Shown here: positions 25,856-34,858 of the stretch, one piece after another | Position numbering within the stretch: position 1 is the stretch's first letter | How the letters are laid out: the number at the start of each line of letters is the position of its first letter | Source: Anaerolineaceae bacterium | GTDB lineage: Bacteria; Chloroflexota; Anaerolineae; Aggregatilineales; Phototrophicaceae | Direction of reading: 5' to 3' | NCBI GenBank assembly: GCA_002702065.1 | Contig: NZXX01000009.1 | Span: 434,001 to 498,000 of the forward strand | DNA length: 64,000 nt | Translations under genes and position numbers: made by a program | Notes under the pieces: generated by a model | What the model saw: the letters and a program-made list of their open reading frames with translations, nothing else | Databases searched by the model: none | Told to the model about the DNA's origin: nothing

Positions 25856-27814
25856 GTGAACGCATCTATCGCAACGACAATGCTGCGCGCCATCTTGCGC
25901 TGGTGGTGGCTTATTGTTTTATCGGTTTCCCTGGGTGTTGGCGTTGGCTACATTGTACGCTCACAACAACCAGACCTGTACTTCTCCGAAGCCACCGTCA
26001 TTGTTGGTGCTGACTCAAATAATCCTGTTCCTACCGGTGTTGATTCTACTGTACTTGATGCCTATTCGGTCCTGATCGGGCGTAACAGCCTGCTGCAACC
26101 CGTTATCGATGATCTGGGGTTGAACATTTCGGTTCTTGACCTGATGGAGTTGATGAGCCTCGAAACCAACCGGTCGGCTTCGCTTATCACAATCGGGATT
26201 ACCGATACGGATCCGGAACGCGCAGCCGCTATCGCCAACCGAATCGTCGATGAATTGATTCGCCAGACGTCGGATCGTGCCACTTTGCTCGATCTGGAAT
26301 TTATCAACAGCCAGATTGAGGACATGCAAAACCAGATCAACAACCTGCAAAGTCAATACAACCAGCTGGTGCAAGAAGCCGCCACCATCACATCGGCGTT
26401 CGAGTTGAATCAGAACATCGAAGATCGCGGTGAGATCGAAAAATCCATTCAGGAACTGCGCACACTGCTGCTGAGCCTGATCGAGAACGCACCCCGCAGC
26501 GAGATCCAGGTATTTGAACCTGCGGACCCCAACTACTTCCCGCTGACGGCAAACAGCGTCCGCGACCTGCTCATCGCGGGTGTAGCGGGTGGCGTGTTGG
26601 CCTTGCTGACGATTGTACTGTTCACCTATTTTGATGATCGCCTGCAATGGGACGAAGAAAGTTCTGCCGAGACCATTCTTGGCATGCGCATCCTTGGGCC
26701 GCTGGGGATTATTCCCCGTAACAAGCTGCCCCTGTACGTAGAGAGTATGCCGCAATCCATTGAAACTGAGGCGATGCGCCAGTTGCGCGCGCGTATCGCG
26801 CTGGCTGCCGGGGGCGACATGCCCCATATCCTGACCGTCGTCAGCTATGACTCGGGTGAAGGCAAAACGCTGACCACCGCCAACCTTGCGCTTGAATCTG
26901 CCCAAACAGGGCTGCGCACCCTCATCATCGATGGTGATATGCGGCGGGGCGATATGCACGAAATCTTCCAGCTACCCAATATGTATGGGCTGGGCGATAT
27001 TTTGCAGAGCAACGAGCCCTTGGCCAATTTGCTGCCGAATGTCCTGCTGGATAGCGGCTACGAAAATTTGAACATTATCCCGGCGGGACGGTCCGAAGCA
27101 GACCCGGCGGCCTTGCTGGGGCGCACCCGGCTCAACAATTTGATTGATCTGCTGTCCAAGCGTTACGATGCCATTTTCATTGATGCCGTGCCAACCATCG
27201 GTGGGTCAGACTCCGTCTTTCTGGGCGAGATCAGCGACGGCGTCATTATCATCGTCAACGCACGCCGGACTCGTCTGTCCTCGCTGCGCCGGTCCAAAGA
27301 TGAATTGATGGCGGCTCCTAACGTGAATATCCTGGGCGTGGTCTTCAATCGTGTCCGGCTTCAGGTAACGTCCAAATACAACAATACCTACTACCGTCAA
27401 ACCCCGGCCCTCACCCCGGAGAAGCTCAGCCGCGAGATGGCCCGGTCCGGTTCGGGGCTGTTTGGGATGCGCCGTCACATCATTACAACCGGTCGCGGCG
27501 AACGCCTCTTCTCGGTGTCGGCCTGCGCTGCCCGGCTGGGTGTCAAACGGCGCACCGTTCAGGGCTGGATTGAAACCGGTCATTTGCAAGCCGAAAGCCG
27601 GTTCATGCGCCAGTGGATTCCCGAAAGCGCTATCGACATGGTCCTTTCTCAGCGAATCACAACCGTAGAACCGCCAACACCGGCCAGTGGCGTAAGCGAA
27701 GAATCACCAGATTCGAGCAATGGGACACATGGCACGCCTGGCGACCTGCGCGCTCAACGCGAGGCCATTCTTGACTTTGTCAGCCGTCCCAACAAATCCG
27801 ATTCAGAGAATTAG
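25856..27814 (+). CDS. Polysaccharide co-polymerase/tyrosine autokinase fused to a C-terminal HTH domain
   Basis: 652 residues from a GTG at 25856, picked because GAGGGG lies 7 bases upstream (track start 25841). Order: membrane helix (~12-32), Wzz-like periplasmic region with a coiled coil ('INSQIEDMQNQINNLQSQYN'), second helix (~240-262), then a bacterial tyrosine-kinase domain with Walker A 'SYDSGEGKTLTTANL' (~330), Walker A' 'LIIDGDMRRGDM' and 'YDAIFIDAVPTIG'. 'KYNNTYYRQ' may be the autophosphorylated Tyr cluster. After it, ~548-600 is an excisionase/MerR-like HTH ('SACAARLGVKRRTVQGWIET'), unusual in this family. It controls chain length of the exported polymer. First gene of the cluster. 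Confidence 0.88.
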   Translation: MNASIATTMLRAILRWWWLIVLSVSLGVGVGYIVRSQQPDLYFSEATVIVGADSNNPVPTGVDSTVLDAYSVLIGRNSLLQPVIDDLGLNISVLDLMELMSLETNRSASLITIGITDTDPERAAAIANRIVDELIRQTSDRATLLDLEFINSQIEDMQNQINNLQSQYNQLVQEAATITSAFELNQNIEDRGEIEKSIQELRTLLLSLIENAPRSEIQVFEPADPNYFPLTANSVRDLLIAGVAGGVLALLTIVLFTYFDDRLQWDEESSAETILGMRILGPLGIIPRNKLPLYVESMPQSIETEAMRQLRARIALAAGGDMPHILTVVSYDSGEGKTLTTANLALESAQTGLRTLIIDGDMRRGDMHEIFQLPNMYGLGDILQSNEPLANLLPNVLLDSGYENLNIIPAGRSEADPAALLGRTRLNNLIDLLSKRYDAIFIDAVPTIGGSDSVFLGEISDGVIIIVNARRTRLSSLRRSKDELMAAPNVNILGVVFNRVRLQVTSKYNNTYYRQTPALTPEKLSREMARSGSGLFGMRRHIITTGRGERLFSVSACAARLGVKRRTVQGWIETGHLQAESRFMRQWIPESAIDMVLSQRITTVEPPTPASGVSEESPDSSNGTHGTPGDLRAQREAILDFVSRPNKSDSEN

Positions 27815-27830
27815 CGATTAGGCCATAACA

Positions 27831-29279
27831 ATGCTGAACATTGCCTATCATGTTCAGAATAGGGTGCTAAGTGCCATTGGTCAGGCAAAGTATCAGCTAT
27901 TCGACAAGCACTTCATCCATACAATCCGGGTTGGATTGGTTCTGACAACAGTTCTACTCTGTCTGGTTATGGCCTTCCTGATCGGCTACAAAGGGCTGAT
28001 TGGGTTGGCCGTAATCGGCGGTGTCGCCGCGATCAGTGCGCTGGTGTTTGCTTACGCCTACACAGAATACGTTGTCATGGCGCTTATCCTGACGACGACG
28101 ATTATCGCACCACCCATTCCGCGTGACGTCACCACCACGCTGGTGCTGTTGCTCCTCCTGACTCTGATCTGGTTGTCGCGCCTGCTGCTGGTCGAGCGGT
28201 CATTCCAGTCGATTCGCCCAGCGCCGCCCAATCGGTACGTGGTTCTGTTTGGCATCATCGTGGTCATCTCCTTTATCTGGAGCCAGCTGTATGTGGATCC
28301 GCACATCGCCTACCTGCAAAACAGCAAGTTGATGCCGCGCATCGTCACGGCGATCGTGATGATTCTGTCACCGGTGGCGATGCTGCTGTTTGGTAATTTC
28401 CTCAACACAATCCATCAGATTCGCTGGATCATCTGGTTCTATATCGGCTATGGTGCGATTGCCATCATCCCCAAGTTTTTAGACTTTAGTGTGCCCATGA
28501 ATTTTAATCTGGGCGGTCAGTTACCGGTCTGGGTCAGCATCTTTGCTATGGGGCAGGTGCTCTTTAACGAGCGGTTACTGCGCTGGCAGCGTTTGGTGCT
28601 CCTCGGCATTGTCGGCGGCTGGACCTATGTTCAGTTTTTTATGGGGCGCGAGTGGATCAGCGGATGGGCGCCGCTTTTTCTGGGGTTAGGCATTGTCGTC
28701 ATGCTGCGGTCGCGCGCTGCCTTTGTGGTGCTGGTGATCATCGCCGTGGCGTACCTGATCGCCGATCAAGATGTTCTGGCGCGCCTCATCGAGGAAGAAA
28801 GCACCATATCCGGCGAGACACGCCTCGAAGCGGGTAACCTGGCGATTGATATTGCCAACGGACACTTTCTGTTTGGAACCGGGCCAACAGGTTATTACTT
28901 TTACATGGCATATATCCTGAAAGACTGGTTTCAGCTTTCCCATAACAACTATGTCGACATTTACGCCCAGCTTGGCATTTTTGGGTTCATCACCTGGATC
29001 GCCATGTGGGTCAGCATTGGCTGGCTGATCTGGCAAACCTATCGACGGCTGCCCAAGAACGGTTTCGTCGGTGGGCTGACCGTTTCGCTCTTTGCCTGTT
29101 TCTGGGTCACGCTGGTGCTGATGATGCTGGGTGACTGGGTGATTCCATTCACCTATACCCAGACCATGCGTGGCTTGAGCTATACGGTGTGGCCCTGGCT
29201 CTGGGCGGGACTGGCGATTGCGTTAATGCATTTGTGGCGCCAAAACAAACTGAGTGCCGACCCATCACAAAGCACTTGA
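27831..29279 (+). CDS. O-antigen polymerase/ligase-like membrane protein (Wzy/WaaL family)
   Basis: 482 residues with about eleven hydrophobic helices. The long loop before the late helices contains 'FQLSHNNYVDIYAQLGIFGF', the His-containing motif of the Wzy_C/O-antigen ligase family. Such proteins join lipid-linked oligosaccharide units into a polymer on the outer face of the membrane. It starts 16 bases after the tyrosine-kinase gene, so it is the second gene of the same operon and the likely polymerase for this locus. Confidence 0.88.
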   Translation: MLNIAYHVQNRVLSAIGQAKYQLFDKHFIHTIRVGLVLTTVLLCLVMAFLIGYKGLIGLAVIGGVAAISALVFAYAYTEYVVMALILTTTIIAPPIPRDVTTTLVLLLLLTLIWLSRLLLVERSFQSIRPAPPNRYVVLFGIIVVISFIWSQLYVDPHIAYLQNSKLMPRIVTAIVMILSPVAMLLFGNFLNTIHQIRWIIWFYIGYGAIAIIPKFLDFSVPMNFNLGGQLPVWVSIFAMGQVLFNERLLRWQRLVLLGIVGGWTYVQFFMGREWISGWAPLFLGLGIVVMLRSRAAFVVLVIIAVAYLIADQDVLARLIEEESTISGETRLEAGNLAIDIANGHFLFGTGPTGYYFYMAYILKDWFQLSHNNYVDIYAQLGIFGFITWIAMWVSIGWLIWQTYRRLPKNGFVGGLTVSLFACFWVTLVLMMLGDWVIPFTYTQTMRGLSYTVWPWLWAGLAIALMHLWRQNKLSADPSQST

Positions 29280-29296
29280 TTCTCAACGAGGTGATC

Positions 29297-30868
29297 ATGA
29301 CTAATCGCAAGCACTTCACCCGGTTCATTGGACTGGGGTTGCTTTGCCTCATCTTTATGCCGGCGCTGGCCGTATCCGCGCAATCGAACCCGGAGATTAT
29401 CCGGTGGCTTGCGCCGCAGTACATCGCGCAAGGCTGGTTTCCGAGTATTTCAGTTGATGAAACCGACTCGGTTTATATCGGCTGGCATGGTGGCACCGAC
29501 GATAACGAACTGCTCGACTTACTGTGGCTTGATGTCCTGCGACCGGGTGAAACGTTCGGTGATCCTGTCGATGTGGTTTTTGCGGCTGAAGGTGGCTATA
29601 CCGTTCGTTCCGCGCTGGATGTGTCGACTGATGGGGTGGTGTACGCTATGTACCGCACCCACACCAGCCACGCGCTTTCAAACGCACCAGCTGAACGAGC
29701 TGATTCTGCGCAGGAGTGGAAACAAGTCGCCCATTTTCAAAACGCGGCCTATTACCTCGATATGGTGGTCGACCGCAATAACGTTATTCACGCCATTTCG
29801 AGTGAGCAGGGTGTCAACTTACAGATCATTGACACCGGTAAACTGGCTGAAAACGCCCTGCGTGAGCGATTCCCGTGTGCTTTTTGTTCCGACCTTATCT
29901 ACCGGCGGTCTGCGGACGGCGGACGAACATGGACATCTCCCATTAACCTTTCCGAGTCGATTGATGGCTCGGAACGACCTGACATTTTCGAGGGCCACAG
30001 TGGCCGGCTGTATGTCACCTGGGATGAAGGCGCAGACTGGTACATCAGCCAGGGTGAATATCAGGATGTGCGCTTCATTTATTCGGACGATGGCGGGCAA
30101 TCCTGGTCGGACGTGATCATCCTGTCGGGCAACGAACTGCGGCATCTGCATCCAACCCAGTTTTCGCTTACAGAAATGAACAATGGCAACCTGATGGCGG
30201 TCTGGCGTTATGGGCTGGACACAGACCGGCGCATCTACTTCCAGATTTCGGAAGATCTCGGCCAGACATGGACAGAGCCGGAACCAATCCCTTACATTGT
30301 TGCCGACAACGTTCAGGATTCCGAACTCGACAAGTACGAGCTGATTACTGACCTTACAGGTGCTGTACATCTGTTTGCAGTCGGCTTTGACGAGGCTTCG
30401 TTACAGGGCCCGGCGTTATATCATATCACCTATATTCAGGGCAGCTGGCTGATCCCCAGCCGCATCTATTATGATCCTGACGTGAAGCGCCCGGAATGGC
30501 CTTCTGCTGCTGTCGGCCCGCGTAATGACCTGCACGTCGCCTGGTTTGTGCGTGTCGGTGACGGGGTCAATGCGGCAGATGTGGGTACGTTGCAGGTCTA
30601 TTATTCCTCACGGACGCCCACATTACCGGATCGTCCCGTGCTGGTTGCCTATGCCCCGACGGCGACCCCGGTCCCACTGCCAACGCGTATCCCGACATTC
30701 GAGCCAACGGCCACCATCCTGCCGACACTCGCCCCGCTGGACACCAACACGAACGTCAAGATTAATCGTGACCAGTATGCGTCGCAGACTCTTGTGGGGG
30801 CGCTGCTGGCGGTCGGGCTGCTGTGTGGTGGGCTGCTGGTGGTCACCGGTTTTCGCCGAAGACGCTAA
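29297..30868 (+). CDS. Exported BNR/sialidase-like protein with C-terminal membrane anchor
   Basis: 523 residues from the ATG at 29297 (GAGGTG upstream), not the track start at 29189. Signal peptide 'MTNRKHFTRFIGLGLLCLIF'. Three Asp-box repeats mark a six-bladed propeller: 'RSADGGRTWTSP', 'YSDDGGQSWSD', 'ISEDLGQTWTEP'. A Thr/Pro linker and a last hydrophobic helix before 'GFRRRR' anchor it outside. Asp-box propellers include sialidases and carbohydrate binders; the sialidase Arg triad cannot be confirmed by eye. Seventeen bases after the polymerase gene, so part of the operon. Confidence 0.82.
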   Translation: MTNRKHFTRFIGLGLLCLIFMPALAVSAQSNPEIIRWLAPQYIAQGWFPSISVDETDSVYIGWHGGTDDNELLDLLWLDVLRPGETFGDPVDVVFAAEGGYTVRSALDVSTDGVVYAMYRTHTSHALSNAPAERADSAQEWKQVAHFQNAAYYLDMVVDRNNVIHAISSEQGVNLQIIDTGKLAENALRERFPCAFCSDLIYRRSADGGRTWTSPINLSESIDGSERPDIFEGHSGRLYVTWDEGADWYISQGEYQDVRFIYSDDGGQSWSDVIILSGNELRHLHPTQFSLTEMNNGNLMAVWRYGLDTDRRIYFQISEDLGQTWTEPEPIPYIVADNVQDSELDKYELITDLTGAVHLFAVGFDEASLQGPALYHITYIQGSWLIPSRIYYDPDVKRPEWPSAAVGPRNDLHVAWFVRVGDGVNAADVGTLQVYYSSRTPTLPDRPVLVAYAPTATPVPLPTRIPTFEPTATILPTLAPLDTNTNVKINRDQYASQTLVGALLAVGLLCGGLLVVTGFRRRR

Positions 30869-31017
30869 TGTTGCCCCCAAATCCGGCAATTAGGGATTTG
30901 TTAGGTGCCAAATTCGCTGTATTTAATTCTGATGTAAGGCGTTTTGCATAATCTGTAGCATAGGAATAGCCAACTGATTAATCTGGTAAGAAAACCATTA
31001 CAAGAACAGGGACCGTT

Positions 31018-32340
31018 ATGCACATTGCAGTAATCGGTGGTGGCCTGATGGGGATGACACTGGCCTACTTTTTATCGGAGGCCGGACAACGCGTGACCGT
31101 GCTGGAACAGGGCAGCGCGATCGGGGGGTTACACAACCCCGCACAGCTGGCCGATAATCTGTCCATTCCGCGTTATCCCCACAATATTCATCCCGGCGAC
31201 AAGCATATTTTCAAGTTGATCAATCAACTTGGTTTGCAGGATGAAGTCTGCCGTCGCCACGCGCCATCCGGTCTCGTCCATCACGGGGATATCTACCCGC
31301 TGCGCTCCATCTGGGATTTTCTGACCTTTCGACCGCTGCGCCTGCGCGATCGTCTGCGCCTCGGCCAGACCATCCTTCAGGCTCGGCTCACCAACGACTG
31401 GCACACACTCGACCAGATACCGGTTAGAGACTGGCTGATTAAAATCGGTGGCAAGTCAAACTTCGAGCGTGTGTGGGCACCCCTGCTGGAAGCCAAGTTT
31501 GACTATGATTATGACGACGTCCCCGCGACATTTATCTGGAGCTGGCTCAACCGGGCCTCAACCCTGCGCGGCGGGCCAGATTTGCATACCTCGCTTGTCT
31601 ATTTACGCCGGGGGCCGGGCGCGCTTGTCGAGGCTATGGCCGACGCCATTCGGGCACGGGGTAATGAAATCCGTGTTCAGACACGTGTCCGCGAGATCGA
31701 AATTCATGACAACCAGATTGGCCAACTGCGGACCTACAGCGGCATCCTCGATTTTGACATGGTCGCGGCGGCCATTCCCACGCCCGAACTCAGCCACCTG
31801 CTGCTCACGGCAGACGAAACATACCGGCAGTCGCTGAGCAAAGCGCCCTATCTGGGGCTGATCTGCCCGGCGCTGGTCGTTGATCAGCCCGCATCCGAAT
31901 ACTGGACCCTGAACCTGACTGATCCCAGCAGCCCGTTTTCCAGTATTGTCACCCTGCCACACCCGGATAACGCGCAGTATCACGTCATGTATCTGCCAAA
32001 GTACACCGCGCCAGAAAATGACTGGATGGGCGTGCCCGACAGCGACATTCTGGAGGCCTGGATGATTCGGCTGCGGCAGGTCTACCCGAACCTCAAACCG
32101 GAACACATCAAACACGCCGTTGTCAATCGCACGCGCTATGTGGACCCACTGCACGCGCTCAACGCCAAAGAACGCATACCTGCTGTTCAAACACCGTATG
32201 AAGGGCTTTATCTCGCCAATACCAGTCAGGTCTACCCCGAACTGCCGACCAGCGAGGCCGTGATTGCCCACGCGCAGCGCGTTGCCCGACAGCTTCTGGC
32301 ACAACCTGTCCGCCATACACTCTCATCGACTGCTGCCTGA
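31018..32340 (+). CDS. FAD-dependent amine oxidase/protoporphyrinogen oxidase-like protein
   Basis: 440 residues. The N-terminal Rossmann motif 'MHIAVIGGGLMGMTLAYFLS' and 'VTVLEQGSAIGGL' are the dinucleotide-binding signature of the NAD(P)/FAD amine oxidase clan, which also holds UDP-galactopyranose mutases and proteins found in polysaccharide clusters. A late 'GLYLANTSQVYPELPTSEAV' resembles the FAD-closing motif. The 149 bases before it include a 7-bp hairpin (CAAATCC/GGATTTG near 30880) and probably a promoter. The substrate is unknown; it may modify a lipid-linked sugar. Confidence 0.82.
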   Translation: MHIAVIGGGLMGMTLAYFLSEAGQRVTVLEQGSAIGGLHNPAQLADNLSIPRYPHNIHPGDKHIFKLINQLGLQDEVCRRHAPSGLVHHGDIYPLRSIWDFLTFRPLRLRDRLRLGQTILQARLTNDWHTLDQIPVRDWLIKIGGKSNFERVWAPLLEAKFDYDYDDVPATFIWSWLNRASTLRGGPDLHTSLVYLRRGPGALVEAMADAIRARGNEIRVQTRVREIEIHDNQIGQLRTYSGILDFDMVAAAIPTPELSHLLLTADETYRQSLSKAPYLGLICPALVVDQPASEYWTLNLTDPSSPFSSIVTLPHPDNAQYHVMYLPKYTAPENDWMGVPDSDILEAWMIRLRQVYPNLKPEHIKHAVVNRTRYVDPLHALNAKERIPAVQTPYEGLYLANTSQVYPELPTSEAVIAHAQRVARQLLAQPVRHTLSSTAA

Positions 32341-32357
32341 AAAGATCGACAGGAATT

Positions 32358-33560
32358 ATGCGAGTCCTTCTGCTTACCCAGGTTCTGCCTTATCCGCCCG
32401 ACAGCGGCCCCAAGGTCAAGACGTACTATGTCCTGAAGTATCTCGCCCAGCATCATCAGGTGACGCTGGTGTCCTTTGTGCGCGATTCCGATCAACCCGC
32501 TTATATCCGGCATCTGGAAACCCTGTGCGAGCGCGTCGTAACCGTACCCATCACACGCTCGAAAACCCGCGACCTGCGTTTTCTGGGCGAAAGCTTGCTC
32601 AACGGTCAGCCCTGGATGATGCTGCGCGATGAGCGTCCGGAGATGCGCCAGGCGCTGGCTGATCTGGCTGCTGGCGAACCTTTCGACATCGTGCATGCCG
32701 ACCAGTTAAATATGGGGCAGTATGCGCTGCCCTTCGAAAACAGCCGCAAGGTGCTCGACCTGCACAACGCGCTGTGGATGCTGTACAAACGCACGGCGGA
32801 AACCTCGGCGCTGACCGACCCGATGAAATACATTCTGACGCGTGACTGGCCGCTGCTCAAGCGCTATGAAGGTGACTTGTGCCGCCAGTTTGATGCCGTC
32901 ACCGCCGTTACGGATGAAGACTGCCAGCTGCTGGTCGAAGCCGGTGCGCGTGATGATATTACGGTCATACCCATTGCAATCGACACCGACGAGCAGGCCC
33001 AGGTCAACCGCCGACCATCTGGCCCGCACATCACCCACATCGGCACCATGTACTGGCCGCCGAATATTCAGGGCATTACCTGGTTTCTGGAAAACGTGTA
33101 TCCGCTCATCAAGGAACAGGTGCCGGATGTCCGCTGCACGCTGATCGGATCGCGCCCGCCTGAAAGTATTGTGCAGCGCAGCCACACCGACCGCACCCTC
33201 ACCGTCACCGGCTATGTCGAAGACCCACAGCCCTTCATGGAAGATTCCAGCATGATGATCGTGCCGCTGCTGGCCGGGGGCGGCATGCGCGTCAAGATTC
33301 TGAACGCGCTGGCGCAGGGTATTCCGATGGTCAGCACCACGATTGGTTCGGAAGGCATCAAGGTGTCGCACGAAAAGGACATCCTGATCGCGGACGAACC
33401 GGCGGAATTTGCGCAGCAGTGTGTGCGCCTGCTGACGGATTATGAACTCAACACCCGGCTCACACAGGCGGGCCGCCAGACAGCCGAGCAGTATTATGAT
33501 TACCGGCAAGCCTGCCGCCCGCTCGGCGAGATTTACCGCAAGCTGGTGCCCTCCACCTGA
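32358..33560 (+). CDS. GT4-type glycosyltransferase
   Basis: 400 residues. GT-B family 4 pattern: 'MRVLLLTQVLPYPPDSGPKV' at the N-terminus, 'FDIVHADQLNMGQYALP' in the acceptor domain, 'ITHIGTMYWPPNIQGITWFL' opening the donor domain and 'VPLLAGGGMRVKILNALAQG' with the Glu-less variant of the EX7E region. It resembles the TIGR03087-type enzymes of exported polysaccharide systems. It lies 17 bases after the FAD gene, within the one-direction cluster. Confidence 0.9.
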   Translation: MRVLLLTQVLPYPPDSGPKVKTYYVLKYLAQHHQVTLVSFVRDSDQPAYIRHLETLCERVVTVPITRSKTRDLRFLGESLLNGQPWMMLRDERPEMRQALADLAAGEPFDIVHADQLNMGQYALPFENSRKVLDLHNALWMLYKRTAETSALTDPMKYILTRDWPLLKRYEGDLCRQFDAVTAVTDEDCQLLVEAGARDDITVIPIAIDTDEQAQVNRRPSGPHITHIGTMYWPPNIQGITWFLENVYPLIKEQVPDVRCTLIGSRPPESIVQRSHTDRTLTVTGYVEDPQPFMEDSSMMIVPLLAGGGMRVKILNALAQGIPMVSTTIGSEGIKVSHEKDILIADEPAEFAQQCVRLLTDYELNTRLTQAGRQTAEQYYDYRQACRPLGEIYRKLVPST

Positions 33561-33640
33561 CAACCAGCCTTTAGCCTTGTGTAAGGCGGCTCATTTACGA
33601 TGAGTTCAGGCTTGGTAACGGCAGTGGAGGCCCACAATTC

Positions 33641-34843
33641 ATGCGGATTCTGTTCGTTTGTCCTTACATCCCATCCCATATTCGCGTGCGTGCCTACAAT
33701 GTGCTGCGCGTACTTGTCGAGCGCGGCCACGATGTCACGCTGGCCGTGCTGCAACCACCGGGCGAACCTACAGACTCCCTGCCCGAACTTCGGCAATGGT
33801 GCCGCAACGTGCATGTTGTCCCCCACAGCCGGTCACAAACGCTGCTGAATGGCGCGCGCGGGCTGACTCAGAATCTGCCATTACAGGCGGCATACTCCCA
33901 CTCCGCACCATTTAACCAGCTCATCCGCAAGCTGCTGCAAATTGAAACCTTCGATGTGGCGCATGTCGAGCATCTGCGCGGCGCGGTGCTGGCTGACTCG
34001 CTGGGTGATCTGCCCATCGTGTTTGATTCAGTCGACAGCATCTCGCTGCTTTTTGAAAAGGTGCTCAAGGATGCCCCCAGCCTCAAAAGCCAGCTGATCG
34101 CATCCCTTGACCTGAAACGCACCAAAAAATTTGAGGGTAAGCTCACGGATCGCTTCCCAGAGGTGGCCGTCACCAGCGAAGCGGACCGGCAGGCATTGAT
34201 CGACCTGGGCAGCGATGGCGAGCACGTCACTGTTGTGTCGAACGGGGTGGATCTGGATTACTTCCAACCGCTAGACCTGCCCCGCAACCCGCTGCGGCTG
34301 GTCTTCACCGGCAAGATGAGCTATCACGCCAATATCGCGGCGGCGCAGGACCTGGTCGAGAAGATTATGCCGCTGGTCTGGGCAGAACAACCGGACGCAC
34401 ACTTGCAGATTGTTGGTAAAGACCCTTCCGCTGTTATTCAAATGTTAGGCGAAAACCCTAAGATTACGGTGACAGGCTTTGTTCCTGACATGCGGCCCTA
34501 TCTTGCCGAAGCCGCTGTCGCCGTCAGCACCGTGCGGTATGGCGTGGGCATCCAGAATAAAGTGCTCGAAGCGATGGCGATGGCAACCCCGGTGGTGTGT
34601 TCACCCCAGGCCTGCTCGGCAATCAGCGCCCAACAGGGTCAGGACTTACTGGTGGGGGGATCACCAGAAGCCATTGCCCGGCACATCCTCAGCCTGCTGG
34701 CAGATGCCCAGCAGCGCACCGCCGTAGGAACCGCCGGACGTCGTTACGTCGAGCAGCATCAAACGTGGGATCGTGTCGCTGCTCAGTTCGAAGACCTTTA
34801 CCAGCGAGCAATCGTCAAACGCGAACGGTTGGTTGCTGTTTAG
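33641..34843 (+). CDS. GT4-type glycosyltransferase (TIGR03087-like)
   Basis: 400 residues, clearly paralogous in layout to the gene before it. Visible are 'MRILFVCPYIPSHIRVRAYN', 'FDVAHVEHLRGAVLADSL', 'VFDSVDSISLLFEK', 'LVFTGKMSYHANIAAAQDLV' and 'VSTVRYGVGIQNKVLEAMAM'. The VDS motif in the middle is a mark of sugar transferases associated with EpsH/PEP-CTERM-type polysaccharide loci. It probably adds the next sugar of the repeat unit. Followed by the initiating phosphotransferase after 15 bases. Confidence 0.9.
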   Translation: MRILFVCPYIPSHIRVRAYNVLRVLVERGHDVTLAVLQPPGEPTDSLPELRQWCRNVHVVPHSRSQTLLNGARGLTQNLPLQAAYSHSAPFNQLIRKLLQIETFDVAHVEHLRGAVLADSLGDLPIVFDSVDSISLLFEKVLKDAPSLKSQLIASLDLKRTKKFEGKLTDRFPEVAVTSEADRQALIDLGSDGEHVTVVSNGVDLDYFQPLDLPRNPLRLVFTGKMSYHANIAAAQDLVEKIMPLVWAEQPDAHLQIVGKDPSAVIQMLGENPKITVTGFVPDMRPYLAEAAVAVSTVRYGVGIQNKVLEAMAMATPVVCSPQACSAISAQQGQDLLVGGSPEAIARHILSLLADAQQRTAVGTAGRRYVEQHQTWDRVAAQFEDLYQRAIVKRERLVAV

Positions 34844-34858
34844 CAGGAGGGACAGCCA

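Noticed and set aside
26015-26959. 314-residue minus-strand ORF
   Set aside because: Antisense to the tyrosine autokinase gene.
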